Source: Sphingobacterium sp. (GTDB lineage: Bacteria > Bacteroidota > Bacteroidia > Sphingobacteriales > Sphingobacteriaceae). From it: a stretch of DNA of 64,000 bases. The DNA lies in the NCBI GenBank assembly GCA_031277685.1, contig JAITLV010000257.1, positions 1-64,000 on the forward strand, given 5' to 3'. The notes below the pieces were generated by a model. The model made no database searches, was not told the origin of the DNA, and saw only the letters and a program-made list of their open reading frames with translations. Below are positions 32,625 to 42,684 of this stretch, piece after piece (position 1 is the stretch's first letter; every line of letters starts with the position of its first letter). The translations under genes and the position numbers were made by a program.

Positions 32625-33472
32625 TATGCAACATCAATAAATGGTCTCTTTGTTGGCTTGTTCAAATACTCACCTGTTTGAGTACAGTATTCCCAATCTT
32701 TACGCATTACCTCTGACGCTGTCCGACCGCTTATATCTAAATCTTCAATCCCAATTCTATATAGGTTCAAAGGACATGCTACGCCTGCAGCCCCACGAGC
32801 ACCCAAAGCTACAAGCTTATCTCCTGTCGGTTGTAAGAACCCTCCATTAACAGTTGTACCATTAGCACTGAATACACCATTTACATATAATTTATTTGCT
32901 GTTGTACCATTAATAAATTCAGCACCTATCTGTGCATATGTTGATCCTATGTTAAGGTTAGCAGCAGTAATTTTATCAGCAAAACGTACAGAAACATAAG
33001 GGTTAACTGAACTTGGGGCCTGAATACTAATGTTGCCGGCTGTCCCTCCATCTTGCGACTTAGCAATGTATGAAGATGCTATATTTGGCCTTGAAAGATC
33101 AATTCTAACCCAAAAGAACAATAATGCATGTGGCTGTTTCAGATATAAATACTCTGATACATCTTCGATCAATAACCCAGCTGTATAATCTGTCACAGTA
33201 GTAGCTCCTAAGCTGATACCGGGAAGACCTTTACCTGCTGTCAAATCAGGAATAACCGTTTTACTTTTTAGAACAGGATTTGTCTCAACATCTAAATCAA
33301 ATGCTGCATCTCTTGCTAAATCATAAATACCCTTTGACAAATTGTATTCAAACGTTGTCCCCCCATTAGAGAAGTCTAACAACATTAATGTCCCATCACT
33401 TACTAAAGCATCTCTGCGCAACTTCTCGCCTGTCGTTGATTTATCTCTTTGATTTTTTATAACTACGTTCAT
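32624..33472 (-). CDS. LamG-like tail or fibre protein
   Basis: 282 residues. The middle is a concanavalin/LamG-like jelly roll (ALLFFWVRIDLSRPNIASSY ... LYVNGVFSANGTTVNGGFLQ), a carbohydrate-binding type fold common in Bacteroidota phage fibres. It lies just downstream of the fibre/M14 gene. Probably part of the host-recognition apparatus. Confidence 0.65.
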   Translation of the reverse strand: MNVVIKNQRDKSTTGEKLRRDALVSDGTLMLLDFSNGGTTFEYNLSKGIYDLARDAAFDLDVETNPVLKSKTVIPDLTAGKGLPGISLGATTVTDYTAGLLIEDVSEYLYLKQPHALLFFWVRIDLSRPNIASSYIAKSQDGGTAGNISIQAPSSVNPYVSVRFADKITAANLNIGSTYAQIGAEFINGTTANKLYVNGVFSANGTTVNGGFLQPTGDKLVALGARGAAGVACPLNLYRIGIEDLDISGRTASEVMRKDWEYCTQTGEYLNKPTKRPFIDVA

Positions 33473-33483
33473 CTTATTACCTT

Positions 33484-35499
33484 TTATTTGTTAAATATTT
33501 TTGTTAAAGACTCTTTTAAAACTACGCCTATCCACCTCATAGCATCTTTTACCTCAGTTGAATTAGCTTTATACAGACCTGATCCCCATTCAATAGTATG
33601 CATAGGCACTCCATAATCTCGTGTTATTGTTATAGTAGGATAAGGAGTAGTAACATTTGTTAAATCGGTTATTCGTGATCCTGAATTAACAAAAGCTCCA
33701 GACTCTGATAATATTTTGCTTACATTGGGAACAAAACCGGTTGTAGGGTCATAATCTAGGTAATTATCACTTGATGGAGAATGCTGGTCCATCATATAAT
33801 CATATTTCTGAGCCTGAATTAGACTTAAAAGATTTCTATTTTCAAGTAATGAAAGTGGCCTTGTACCTTTGGCATCATGGAATCCTACTGAATTACCATT
33901 ATCACCAGGCTGGATGCTAGTACTTCCCACATAATCATTCCAGTTCGTAGTTCCTGTTGGATTCATGTTTCTATTTGGATCAGTCCAAACTTGAAACGTA
34001 CCTGTACCTGAGGTTGCACCTGTAGCATCTGGTGCATTGATGGTAACACTATTCCCTGAAATCACTCCTGATATTTTATAGCTTGTAGTAGGCAATCCAA
34101 CAACATCACTACTCGTGATTATCCCCAAAGAGGACTTATTAACTAAGGCCGATGAAGGGACAGAATTAAAATAAGTAGATCCAGTTAAGAAGCCATCATT
34201 TGGAAAGTCATTTACATCAAATGTTAATGTAACTACCGATGCACTTTTGGTCCAAGTAAAAGGGATAGGCGCTGTTTCAGGTATTACCCTAAAACCTTTT
34301 GTCCTAACTGCATTACCTAATGTATATGGCGATCTGCAAGGCAATATGTCGAATTGTACATTCCACCTTAAAAACTCTAAAAAACTATTGCTTTGCCAGT
34401 TGGAAAGTAGCTCCCTAACAAAATGATATAAACCCCACACATACATCTTCTCATTAGCATGCGTACCAGCCATAAGAAGAATTTTTGCTTTTACATCTAC
34501 AGGTTTAAGCCTATATAGATATGTCGGAATATTACCAACCTTAGAATTACCGATCGATACTTTTGTGATATATGGGTCTATATTAGGATTATTGTATGCC
34601 GTTAAAAAAGCATCATAAGCTGTAATAAGAGAATTAACACCATTATTATAATTTATAAGCTTTTCGTCAGTAGTTGAAGGTGTAACAACATCAACATCAA
34701 ATCCTGTTTGAGCTGATGGATTCCATATAGCAAGACCACTTATATCTGTACCTGAAGATGTAGAGCTACTTTCTCCAACCTCTGAAATTATTTCTCCATT
34801 ACCATCTACTATAATTATTGATGACATATCAGGCCTATCAATAACATCCATACCTATTCCATCAGGGAGTAAATTAGCTCCATCATGATTCTGAGTTAAA
34901 AATCTGTCAATTAATGTATTGTCATCTGCTATGATGTAATGCTCATCATCAAGATCAGGTCTGTCAAAAAAATCTACTCTTTCATTTAAAGTTTTAACAG
35001 TTGTTGCACTGGCAATAAGGGCGTCACCACCTGTAAAGTCATTCTTTATACCTTTACCTATACCAATACCTGAAATAGCCAACGGATCTTCTGTGTCAAA
35101 TTCCTCGCTTACCGGTGTAGTAGGCAAAGGTACACTGCTACCTAAGCTCCAGGTTGTACCGTCCCCGTAGATAATTCCTAAATCAGTACTCGGTACAACA
35201 ATATTAGGTTGCCCGGCTCTGGTATATGTTCCTGGGCCAACAATAGAGTATTGAACGCCACTTGGCTCTGGTAATACGGTTCCTTCAATAGGTTCAAATT
35301 GTCCCTGATCATATTCAATAAAGTATGGCAATTGACTAAATAGTTTTGTTCCATCGCCTATTTTGACGTTTACACCTTGCCCATTATTGTTGATTACCCA
35401 TGCTGGTTCCCCAGGACCTAAAATCAATGGGTTTGCGTTCCAATTCGTTTCAGAATCTACTTTCCACCAAACCCTAGCTTTGATAATTTCATCTACCAT
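33484..35499 (-). CDS. tail fibre fused to an M14-type zinc carboxypeptidase
   Basis: 671 residues. The first ~60 residues (ARVWWKVDSETNWNANPLIL, then IGDGTKLFSQLPY) match the N-terminal module of phage fibres such as major tropism determinants. The C-terminal ~340 residues carry the M14 metallocarboxypeptidase pattern: GTHANEK (H-x-x-E zinc ligands, about 343), DPNRN (substrate-binding Asn-Arg, about 505), DQHS (third zinc ligand, about 567) and HTIEWG (catalytic Glu, about 633). It likely trims peptides on the host surface or in peptidoglycan during adsorption. Confidence 0.78.
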   Translation of the reverse strand: MVDEIIKARVWWKVDSETNWNANPLILGPGEPAWVINNNGQGVNVKIGDGTKLFSQLPYFIEYDQGQFEPIEGTVLPEPSGVQYSIVGPGTYTRAGQPNIVVPSTDLGIIYGDGTTWSLGSSVPLPTTPVSEEFDTEDPLAISGIGIGKGIKNDFTGGDALIASATTVKTLNERVDFFDRPDLDDEHYIIADDNTLIDRFLTQNHDGANLLPDGIGMDVIDRPDMSSIIIVDGNGEIISEVGESSSTSSGTDISGLAIWNPSAQTGFDVDVVTPSTTDEKLINYNNGVNSLITAYDAFLTAYNNPNIDPYITKVSIGNSKVGNIPTYLYRLKPVDVKAKILLMAGTHANEKMYVWGLYHFVRELLSNWQSNSFLEFLRWNVQFDILPCRSPYTLGNAVRTKGFRVIPETAPIPFTWTKSASVVTLTFDVNDFPNDGFLTGSTYFNSVPSSALVNKSSLGIITSSDVVGLPTTSYKISGVISGNSVTINAPDATGATSGTGTFQVWTDPNRNMNPTGTTNWNDYVGSTSIQPGDNGNSVGFHDAKGTRPLSLLENRNLLSLIQAQKYDYMMDQHSPSSDNYLDYDPTTGFVPNVSKILSESGAFVNSGSRITDLTNVTTPYPTITITRDYGVPMHTIEWGSGLYKANSTEVKDAMRWIGVVLKESLTKIFNK

Positions 35500-35503
35500 C
35501 TCA

Positions 35504-37753
35504 CTATGTATTACTTAATATTGTATCATTACTACCATATCTATTTTCTGTTAGGATAGGATTACCATCTTCACATTCTAATGCAGTCAAATTGACTGTG
35601 CATGTTTCTATATTATATCTGCTGTTTAAAGGCAGGAACTTTTTACCTTCTATTTCGTAGATTGTGTTCACACTCCAATCTTGATTACCTAAGTGTAAAT
35701 CGCCTTGAAACACTTCCCGGGGAACATACCTAAGACGCATTATCGCATTTGCTGTCATACCTGTAAGTGATCCTGTATATTTCCCATCTGTAAACTTATA
35801 TTCCTTATTGCTGTCGTAGAAGTTTGACATTATGTTGGATAACATGAACCCAGTAAAGGAGCTACTAATGTTTAGGCTTTTCTTTTCTGAATTTGTCTTT
35901 TTAACTGTTTCCAAGGATGATTTGAATACTTCATTGTTCTGTTCAAATCTGAAATAGGCATCATCTATAACGTATTCTTGATTACGCTTCACAAAAAATT
36001 GGATATTCATCAGTCCATTTATTGTGTCAAAATTTTCACTTATAGATGGGAGGAGTATTTCACTATTACCACCCTTTCCTGAGAAAGCTATAGGAGCTAT
36101 ATCATTAAGTTTTAAGCTATCTACTGATAAGTTTACTCTTCTAATAGAAAGTTCTGTCTTACCTGTTTCTACCTTATTTTCTGGCGAGTCCACAACATCG
36201 TATATTACAAATCCTTTTTTACCTGGATTACCTATTAACTCCTGTGTGTTTGGAATACCATTAAGAAATGTGATTAATGCATCTTCTGGAGTAGTCAATG
36301 TATTAAATGTAAAAGGAATATTCTCCACTGTACCATTTCTAAGAAAAGTGAACGTTACAACATCACCTGGATTAAAAAATAGTGAATTAGAAAATAATAC
36401 ACAGTAATACGGCAAAGGCGGATTAATAAACCCATATTCAAACTTTTGTATAATCGTAGCAGTATCTTCATTCCACCAATACCCAAATTCATTCAAGTAC
36501 CATGTTTTATCATCCTTTGTAAATGATACCGAAATCTGTAATGGATTATTTGTCCAATCTATCAACCCAGTTTGACTATTGTATGTAAATCCCCCTAAAG
36601 GCAAGAAGGTAAATCCCAAAAGAAATCTCTTAAACAAAACACTTGTATCTACAGGGACTTTATCAACCAATGTAAAGGTAGCCTCACCAGATGCATCATC
36701 ATAATTTGTTAGCTTGGCAGATGTTCCAGGCCTATTACTCAATGAAGGATATTGAGTAAAATTTGGCTGCACAGATCCTGGAATAGGCAAGAAATGCCAA
36801 TAAATAAAAGCCCCAAAGAATAACTTATCAAATCCCCCATTAGGCAGATTATTTTCAGCCTGGCTATAGTCGTAAGTAACTTCCATGTCAGTCAAACTAG
36901 GTTTAATGTTCATTACCTGATTTTCATTGACAAATGGGTATTCTTTGTTAACATCCGAAATTCCTGTAGTTAAAGCCGGTACACCTTGACCGTCAAAAGC
37001 AGTATTAATTTCTTTCCATGGATAAACACCTGTAAAAACATCATTTATCCGTTCTATTAACCATTTACCATCCCATTGGTAAATACGCATTTGGAATGCT
37101 GACAATATGCCAGACAACACATACATACATGACCTGTTATTTTCATTAAGATCCTTCCATGAATCTCCTAGCGATCCCCAACCAGTCTCCCCAGCAAATC
37201 CATCATCATCATGAAAAACTGATTCAACAGCTGATGTCCAACGAATAGGGAATATTATACCTAAATGTCTGTAATGAAAAAGAATTTCCCTAACATAAGC
37301 TAAGGGGCATATAACACTCATTCCATCAACCAATGGATCTTTACGAAGTCCATTAAAAGGTATTGTATTTAATAACTGTAAACCATCAGTTGCTGTAATT
37401 GAAACAGTATAAGGATTAGGGGCAATTAAGCGCTGTATACCATCAGAGAGAATATAACCCGACCATTTAATAATATCATCTTTATACAAAAGGACTCTTC
37501 CTTCTAAATCGGATAATAATTGTAACTCCCTGATATCAACTTCTCCATTCTTATTATAGAACTGTATTGTAACTGAACTTGATAAAATTGGTTCATATGG
37601 ATCTTCACTAGAGGCCCCATAATCCAGTGCACAGAATGTCCTCCCCACACCCACTAATTCAATAGCTTCTCCAGTGTAACTAGGTAAGTCTATATCAACT
37701 CGCCAAAGTACATTAGCGTCATCTTTAAATGGTATTGTATACTTTACTGCCAT
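35504..37753 (-). CDS. large phage tail protein (tail tip/hub)
   Basis: 749 residues, beginning MAVKYTIPFKDDANVLWRVD. It lies directly after the tape measure gene with a one-base overlap, the place of distal tail or tail-associated proteins in siphophages. It is beta-rich throughout with many aromatic residues. Exact family not recognised; hub or tail tip is inferred from order and size. Confidence 0.75.
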   Translation of the reverse strand: MAVKYTIPFKDDANVLWRVDIDLPSYTGEAIELVGVGRTFCALDYGASSEDPYEPILSSSVTIQFYNKNGEVDIRELQLLSDLEGRVLLYKDDIIKWSGYILSDGIQRLIAPNPYTVSITATDGLQLLNTIPFNGLRKDPLVDGMSVICPLAYVREILFHYRHLGIIFPIRWTSAVESVFHDDDGFAGETGWGSLGDSWKDLNENNRSCMYVLSGILSAFQMRIYQWDGKWLIERINDVFTGVYPWKEINTAFDGQGVPALTTGISDVNKEYPFVNENQVMNIKPSLTDMEVTYDYSQAENNLPNGGFDKLFFGAFIYWHFLPIPGSVQPNFTQYPSLSNRPGTSAKLTNYDDASGEATFTLVDKVPVDTSVLFKRFLLGFTFLPLGGFTYNSQTGLIDWTNNPLQISVSFTKDDKTWYLNEFGYWWNEDTATIIQKFEYGFINPPLPYYCVLFSNSLFFNPGDVVTFTFLRNGTVENIPFTFNTLTTPEDALITFLNGIPNTQELIGNPGKKGFVIYDVVDSPENKVETGKTELSIRRVNLSVDSLKLNDIAPIAFSGKGGNSEILLPSISENFDTINGLMNIQFFVKRNQEYVIDDAYFRFEQNNEVFKSSLETVKKTNSEKKSLNISSSFTGFMLSNIMSNFYDSNKEYKFTDGKYTGSLTGMTANAIMRLRYVPREVFQGDLHLGNQDWSVNTIYEIEGKKFLPLNSRYNIETCTVNLTALECEDGNPILTENRYGSNDTILSNT

Positions 37754-40700
37754 TAGAACATCCCCCTTCCTTGTGCGATATTTTCTTTATCCATAACCGC
37801 TTTTAGTTTTCTTCCTTCAATTTCAAAGGTTATATCCCCGAACTCATTTCTTTCCACCCCTGTTACTATACCTTGGTTCGTAGACTGTCCTGTAATTGAT
37901 GAAGTAAATGACAATGCTTGTTGTCGTTCCAAAAGCATATTGGTCCGCTTTTGCTCTAAAACCTGCTGCTCCTGAAGTTTACGTGCTTTATCTGCTTGGG
38001 ATGCTCCAAATATTCCACTAAGTCCGCCAATAAGACCACCAGCTAGTGCTCCCCAAGGACCTAAAGCGGCACCAGCCGCGGCACCTGAAAGAGCACCTCC
38101 TAATCCCTGCCCTACTTTACTGGTTGGAGATGTCATAGATGATATCAATCCACCAGCTATTCCAGCCCCAGCAACAATGCCTTTAGAAATATCTTTAGAA
38201 AGATTACCTATCTGAAATTTATCTGATTTAAATAATTGACTCAGTTTACTGCCTAATTCAGTCGCTATAACATCTTGCAATGTTTTATTTAGGTTGCTAG
38301 CCAATTTATTGAACACATTATTAAATACCTGTTGAAAGTTGCTTCCTAGTTGGTTTATATCTCCCAATATTCCACCTATACCCTGACGCATACTAGCTTC
38401 GACAACTTTAGACAATCTGTTTTCTAGTTTTGTATCATTCTTGCCTTGATAATTTTCGGTAACATTTTTAAAACTATCTGTCATATTGATTCCCTTGGTA
38501 CTCAGACCATTTTTATTCAATATGTCATATATCTGATTATAGAAATCTTCTATTTGTTTTAGGCGCTTATCTAGTTCTTCCTTTACTTGCGATACTCCTT
38601 GACCTGATTTAAATGGTTTTTCTTCTACTTTCCTTATTTTATCCTGGATCTTAGCAACATCTTCCAATGCTTTACCATCCCATTTCTCATTAATTTTTGA
38701 AATAGAAGTTCCACGCATTTCAGCAACTTGCTGTTCACTAATGCCATACTTTTCCGCATTTGCTAAAATATTTTCCCAATAGATTTTATCTGCTTGTAGA
38801 TCTTTCTCACGTGATGATGTCCGAGTCATACCAGCTCTTTGGTAAAGCTCATTTAATTTGTTCTCCCGTGCCTCTGCAAAGTTTATGGCATTTTGGGAAA
38901 CCTCTAATTCTTTGGCTTTTTGAAGTTCTGACCTTTCAGTTGTTGCCTGTGCTACAATTTTGTTTATAGCATCTTGGTTACCCTTGTGTTTAAGTACGCC
39001 TTGCTTTTCAATAGCATCAACATTGTTAATCATTTGTTGATACTTGTTCTCCGTTGCTTTTTGAATTTTATCAAGGCCTTCTAAAGACAATAGATTTCCT
39101 GAATCTGTGTTAGGCTCAAAAACTCCTGAAATACGTGATAATAGAGATTCTAATGTCTCAGCATCTCTCTGATCCTTTTTTGCTTGCTGATCTCTTTTTT
39201 TGGCTGCATTTTGATCATCAGTATAAATCTTCTTTGTGATATCAAGACGATCTCCTAGCAATTTATTTATGTCAGATTCGAGCTTAATATTATCTTGCCC
39301 CAAACTCTTATTTTGAGTCTCTAAAAGTTTTATTTGCTCGTTTCTAGACGATACAGCTTCATCATTTACCCTTCTAATGGCACCTGCATACTTCATTCCT
39401 CCACGGGTACCGGCTTCAACATTTTTATTTATTTCAGCTTGTGTGGCAGCATTTTCAGATCTTAACTTTGCTATTAATTTTTGGTTTTCGAATTCCTTCT
39501 TAAGATTCTCTGAAAGCACATCTCCATAAACACGCGCTTTAGCTGTATTCTGAATCGATGTAGTTAGACGATCATAAGCACTAGCTGCCTTACCTGCTAA
39601 GATTTCTTCATTAGAGAACTTTTCCAAGTACTCTGGGTATTCAGACTTTAACACCCTAATAAACTTAGTGCGTTCATCTACTGATCTATTTTGATCTTGA
39701 CTGGCCTCATAGAGTGTCTTTAAGTTTCTAGATTCATCTAATGCTGACTTTCCTGCATCAATTTGTGCCTTTTCATATGTTCGCAATGTTTTAGTTGCTT
39801 CTTCTCTTATCTTTTGAGCTTTTTCAAAAACAGACGCATTCATTACACTTGACAAATCACGAATTGTAACTGTTAATTTCTTAGTCGAATCGGTCATTTC
39901 ATCATTAGACTTTTTAGCCTTTTGCTGATACATAGTATAAGCAGTCCATCCAGCAGTTGCTAATGATATACCTAATGTCAATAAATTAATAGGTGAAATT
40001 ATAGCTCCAATAGCCCCTTTTGCCAATGCCATTGTAGAAACTGTAGCTCCCGTTTGTGCTGCTGCAGCTCTTGCTTGAGTTACATATGTTTGCCAGTTAG
40101 ATACAAGTTGTTGAATGTTATTGCCCATTCCCATCATACCAAAAGGGGCATCTTGGATTATTCTATTGAATTCCTGGGCTATACCATTTGCATTTCCTAA
40201 TGCAACTCCATATTTACCAACTTGGCGCTGGAATCTTCCTGTAGATTGTTCAGCTTCAGTAATTGCAACATCTAATCTTTGTATTTCGGGAACTAAGTTA
40301 GATTGAACTTTAGCACTATTCCTTGATGATTCAGATAACCTATCATAAATTGCTCTTAATTCATTAAGTCGAGTTCTCATTTCGACAATAGACCCTTTGC
40401 CTGCTTCAATAGACTGTCTATTTTGTTTGTGGGCCAAAGTCATTGCAGCTATAGCTTCTCTGATCTGTTGATAAGATGTCTTTGATTTTTCCGTTTCTAA
40501 ACGCTGTAATTCTGTAGCGGCCTTTGCATTGTCAATTGCCACTTTACTATCAATTAACTCTTTCTTTTTGTCCTCTAATGCAGATTTACTTTGTTCTACA
40601 GATTTTTTTTCTTCAAGAAGAGACTGCTTAAAGGTTTCTGTAGTCTGCTTTGCTTCTTCTGTTCTTAACTTAACATTGTTTAGAGATTCCGATAATGATC

Positions 40701-41040
40701 CTTTTAAAGCAGATGCAAAGTCTATTGCCGATTTCCTAGACTCTTCTGTTGCTACTTTGGCATCTTGAAATGACTTTGTACCTTGGTTAATTGTTTCCTG
40801 GGAAAGACTTTTACCAATATCAACACTTGAAATACTAGATAATGCAGAAGACAAACCATTCACTCCTGTTGTCGCTGAACTTAAGGCTATTCCTACATTT
40901 TGTAAATGCTTTGTAAGTGATTCAAAGCTAACCCCAGCAACAACACCTTCTAATTTTTCAACAGAAGTTGTCAATCCTGACACCTGCTTATCTCCAGTAG
41001 CAAACCCTTTGGTTCTAAATTCTATATCAAGTGTAGCCAT
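37753..41040 (-). CDS. tape measure protein
   Basis: 1095 residues. A long helical, Gln/Lys/Glu-rich coiled coil occupies most of the protein. A hydrophobic segment near 355-375 and a Gly/Ala-rich membrane-active stretch near 1005-1050 (GAGIAGGLISSM ... GAAAGAALGPWGALAGGLIG) follow. It is preceded by the frameshifting chaperone genes, as expected. At the usual 1.5 angstrom per residue the tail would be about 160 nm long (inference). Confidence 0.92.
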   Translation of the reverse strand: MATLDIEFRTKGFATGDKQVSGLTTSVEKLEGVVAGVSFESLTKHLQNVGIALSSATTGVNGLSSALSSISSVDIGKSLSQETINQGTKSFQDAKVATEESRKSAIDFASALKGSLSESLNNVKLRTEEAKQTTETFKQSLLEEKKSVEQSKSALEDKKKELIDSKVAIDNAKAATELQRLETEKSKTSYQQIREAIAAMTLAHKQNRQSIEAGKGSIVEMRTRLNELRAIYDRLSESSRNSAKVQSNLVPEIQRLDVAITEAEQSTGRFQRQVGKYGVALGNANGIAQEFNRIIQDAPFGMMGMGNNIQQLVSNWQTYVTQARAAAAQTGATVSTMALAKGAIGAIISPINLLTLGISLATAGWTAYTMYQQKAKKSNDEMTDSTKKLTVTIRDLSSVMNASVFEKAQKIREEATKTLRTYEKAQIDAGKSALDESRNLKTLYEASQDQNRSVDERTKFIRVLKSEYPEYLEKFSNEEILAGKAASAYDRLTTSIQNTAKARVYGDVLSENLKKEFENQKLIAKLRSENAATQAEINKNVEAGTRGGMKYAGAIRRVNDEAVSSRNEQIKLLETQNKSLGQDNIKLESDINKLLGDRLDITKKIYTDDQNAAKKRDQQAKKDQRDAETLESLLSRISGVFEPNTDSGNLLSLEGLDKIQKATENKYQQMINNVDAIEKQGVLKHKGNQDAINKIVAQATTERSELQKAKELEVSQNAINFAEARENKLNELYQRAGMTRTSSREKDLQADKIYWENILANAEKYGISEQQVAEMRGTSISKINEKWDGKALEDVAKIQDKIRKVEEKPFKSGQGVSQVKEELDKRLKQIEDFYNQIYDILNKNGLSTKGINMTDSFKNVTENYQGKNDTKLENRLSKVVEASMRQGIGGILGDINQLGSNFQQVFNNVFNKLASNLNKTLQDVIATELGSKLSQLFKSDKFQIGNLSKDISKGIVAGAGIAGGLISSMTSPTSKVGQGLGGALSGAAAGAALGPWGALAGGLIGGLSGIFGASQADKARKLQEQQVLEQKRTNMLLERQQALSFTSSITGQSTNQGIVTGVERNEFGDITFEIEGRKLKAVMDKENIAQGRGMF

Positions 41041-41043
41041 TAT

Positions 41044-41328
41044 CTAAAATTCATTAAGCAATGCTATTGCCTGTTTTATTGTTGTAATTTTCTGTATTCC
41101 CCCTACCTTTTTATCAGTGAATGGCAGCTTCCATAATTCCTCTATTTTCACTTTTTGGTCTTTCTTAAGACCTAAACCGCCATACATCATTATGTAACCC
41201 CATGTACGTCTAGCTATGTCCCATTCTTTTTCATTCCGTTTTCTATATCCGGCATGCATCAAATTGAATTCAGCCAACGTCAAGGATAGGACTTCTTTTC
41301 TTGTAAGCCCCATCTCGTAGGCAAGCAC
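41044..41328 (-). CDS. tail assembly chaperone, frameshift extension (gpT-like)
   Basis: A 94-codon open frame that follows the 139-residue chaperone gene in the -1 frame. It could start at GTG 41328 (sharing a base with the upstream TAG) but is more likely expressed as the C-terminal part of a frameshift fusion. The motif RTWGYIMMYGG and the position before the tape measure gene fit lambda gpGT-type proteins. Confidence 0.82.
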   Translation of the reverse strand: MLAYEMGLTRKEVLSLTLAEFNLMHAGYRKRNEKEWDIARRTWGYIMMYGGLGLKKDQKVKIEELWKLPFTDKKVGGIQKITTIKQAIALLNEF

Positions 41329-41355
41329 TATGAGCTTGCCCGGCGAGACTTTTTT
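41320..41355 (-). promoter_or_regulatory. programmed -1 ribosomal frameshift signal
   Basis: On the minus strand GTA AAA AAG contains the slippery heptamer A AAA AAG in the zero frame (41349-41355). An 8-base spacer (41341-41348) follows, then a perfect 7-bp hairpin GGCAAGC-TCATAGT-GCTTGCC (41320-41340). The stop of the zero frame lies within the hairpin loop. Slipping by -1 enters the downstream frame without meeting a stop. Confidence 0.85.
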
Positions 41356-41747
41356 ACGGTTTTATCCTCCTTTGGGGCATCTTCCTCTTTGACCGACTCA
41401 AAAAGATATTCCTCTACTGATCTACCCATATATTTTGATTTAAAGAAATCTTCAAACACGGAATCAATCAGTTTCTGATCTGCGTTATCGACGAAATTTT
41501 GAAGTTCCATCATTGTGAAATCAACCTGAGTATTTTCAAGTTCACAGCCAACTTGAACAGCAGCAAACACCAATTCTAACCTAGCTTTTACTGTCTGTAA
41601 TATTTTATAATCTGATGGATTAATTGGGAATGCAATATCAAATGCTTTTTCTAGATCATCTGTATGACCTAAATTCTCACAGAATTGGCTAATGGCTGGA
41701 AGCCCCCATACTAGGTTATATTCCTTTTCTTTTATTGTTAATTTCAT
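41328..41747 (-). CDS. tail assembly chaperone (gpG-like)
   Basis: 139 residues (MKLTIKEKEYNLVWGLPAIS...), a typical tail-tube-associated chaperone start. It ends in a Lys/Glu-rich tail (KEEDAPKEDKTVKKSRRASS). The last codons contain a -1 slippery heptamer and a hairpin, so a fraction of product should be extended through the 41044-41328 frame. It probably wraps the tape measure during tail assembly. Confidence 0.85.
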   Translation of the reverse strand: MKLTIKEKEYNLVWGLPAISQFCENLGHTDDLEKAFDIAFPINPSDYKILQTVKARLELVFAAVQVGCELENTQVDFTMMELQNFVDNADQKLIDSVFEDFFKSKYMGRSVEEYLFESVKEEDAPKEDKTVKKSRRASS

Positions 41748-41901
41748 CGTTTATTCTCTTTGTTGTCGGTTTTGATTTAGATTTTATTATAACCAGATGC
41801 CTTTCATCCCTGATTCCACAGCAACCGGACCGGACAGGTACAGTATATGCTACTGACCATGTGCCCGAACCGATGTGTACTATGTCAACTATCGAATGCA
41901 T
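41716..41901 (-). CDS. small phage protein between tail tube and chaperone
   Basis: 61 residues. The start overlaps the tail tube stop (TAATG) and its end overlaps the chaperone start by 32 bp. The tight coupling suggests it is real. It has Cys-Cys (RSGCCGIRDERH) and a basic tail. Function unknown. Confidence 0.5.
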   Translation of the reverse strand: MHSIVDIVHIGSGTWSVAYTVPVRSGCCGIRDERHLVIIKSKSKPTTKRINDEINNKRKGI

Positions 41902-42365
41902 TACGTGGTAATTGGCGTTCTTACAAAAGTTGGCTTACCTTTTCCAGTGATAGTTCCACTATAAGTAGATTCACCTTCTGCTGGAGCAGTCCAATCATCC
42001 AAAGACAAAATACCTTTACCACTGAATATTGCGATTTCATCGAAATCATAATCTGGGTGTTGCTTCGTGTAAAACTGAACTTCAACAATTGGATCACCAT
42101 TGACCAAAAGATCAATCATATCCAGGTTATTGAAAGCCACAGCATCGGCGAAAGCTTTTGCATTAAATGTTATCTCCCAAGACTTACTGTCAATTGTAGG
42201 ATCTGTCCATGTAGCTGACTTATATGATTCAGTAGACGACGGTTTACATGGATCATTTTCAGTCGTATTTGGCGTGATTGATAAACTAGATTCCAACTCG
42301 CATTGAACTTCTTCTCCATTTACGGTTATACCAATTACGCTGCCGGGTAAAACTTGTCCTGCCAT
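41901..42365 (-). CDS. major tail tube protein
   Basis: 154 residues, beta-sandwich pattern (GSVIGITVNGEEVQCELESS ... KSATWTDPTIDSKSWEITFN ... EGESTYSGTITGKGKP). This resembles TP901-1/lambda gpV-type tail tube proteins. It is related to the protein at 42677-43162. It lies just ahead of the chaperone and tape measure genes as expected. Confidence 0.8.
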   Translation of the reverse strand: MAGQVLPGSVIGITVNGEEVQCELESSLSITPNTTENDPCKPSSTESYKSATWTDPTIDSKSWEITFNAKAFADAVAFNNLDMIDLLVNGDPIVEVQFYTKQHPDYDFDEIAIFSGKGILSLDDWTAPAEGESTYSGTITGKGKPTFVRTPITT

Positions 42366-42366
42366 T

Positions 42367-42684
42367 TTAAATTCCTCCTTTTATTTCGTTTAAAACTTCA
42401 TTGTATCCCTCTTCGGTTCCTCCCGAAACAAGGTGTATTTTTATTAATCCTGATCTTGTCATAGCAAGAATATTTGCTTTGTAATATTTCTTTTCCTGTC
42501 CTTCACGAACTAGCATTTCTACATCACGGCCTGGTTCTATCTTACCTTTAGTATCAAATACGTTAGATAATATTGCTATATGTCGTTTCTTGAACTCCCC
42601 ATCCTTTTTGTACACCTCCATCTTTATTTCTGATGACATGGTGCAGGACCATCCGTTACTATGTTTAATTATCACTTTACTCAT
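42367..42684 (-). CDS. small phage structural protein
   Basis: About 105 residues from MSKVIIKHSNGW (start overlapping the preceding stop, ATGAGTAA); a start 9 bases further upstream is also possible. Beta-rich, basic (KIEPGRDVEMLVREGQEKKY). It lies between two tail-tube-like genes; possibly a tail completion protein. Confidence 0.55.
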   Translation of the reverse strand: MSKVIIKHSNGWSCTMSSEIKMEVYKKDGEFKKRHIAILSNVFDTKGKIEPGRDVEMLVREGQEKKYYKANILAMTRSGLIKIHLVSGGTEEGYNEVLNEIKGGI

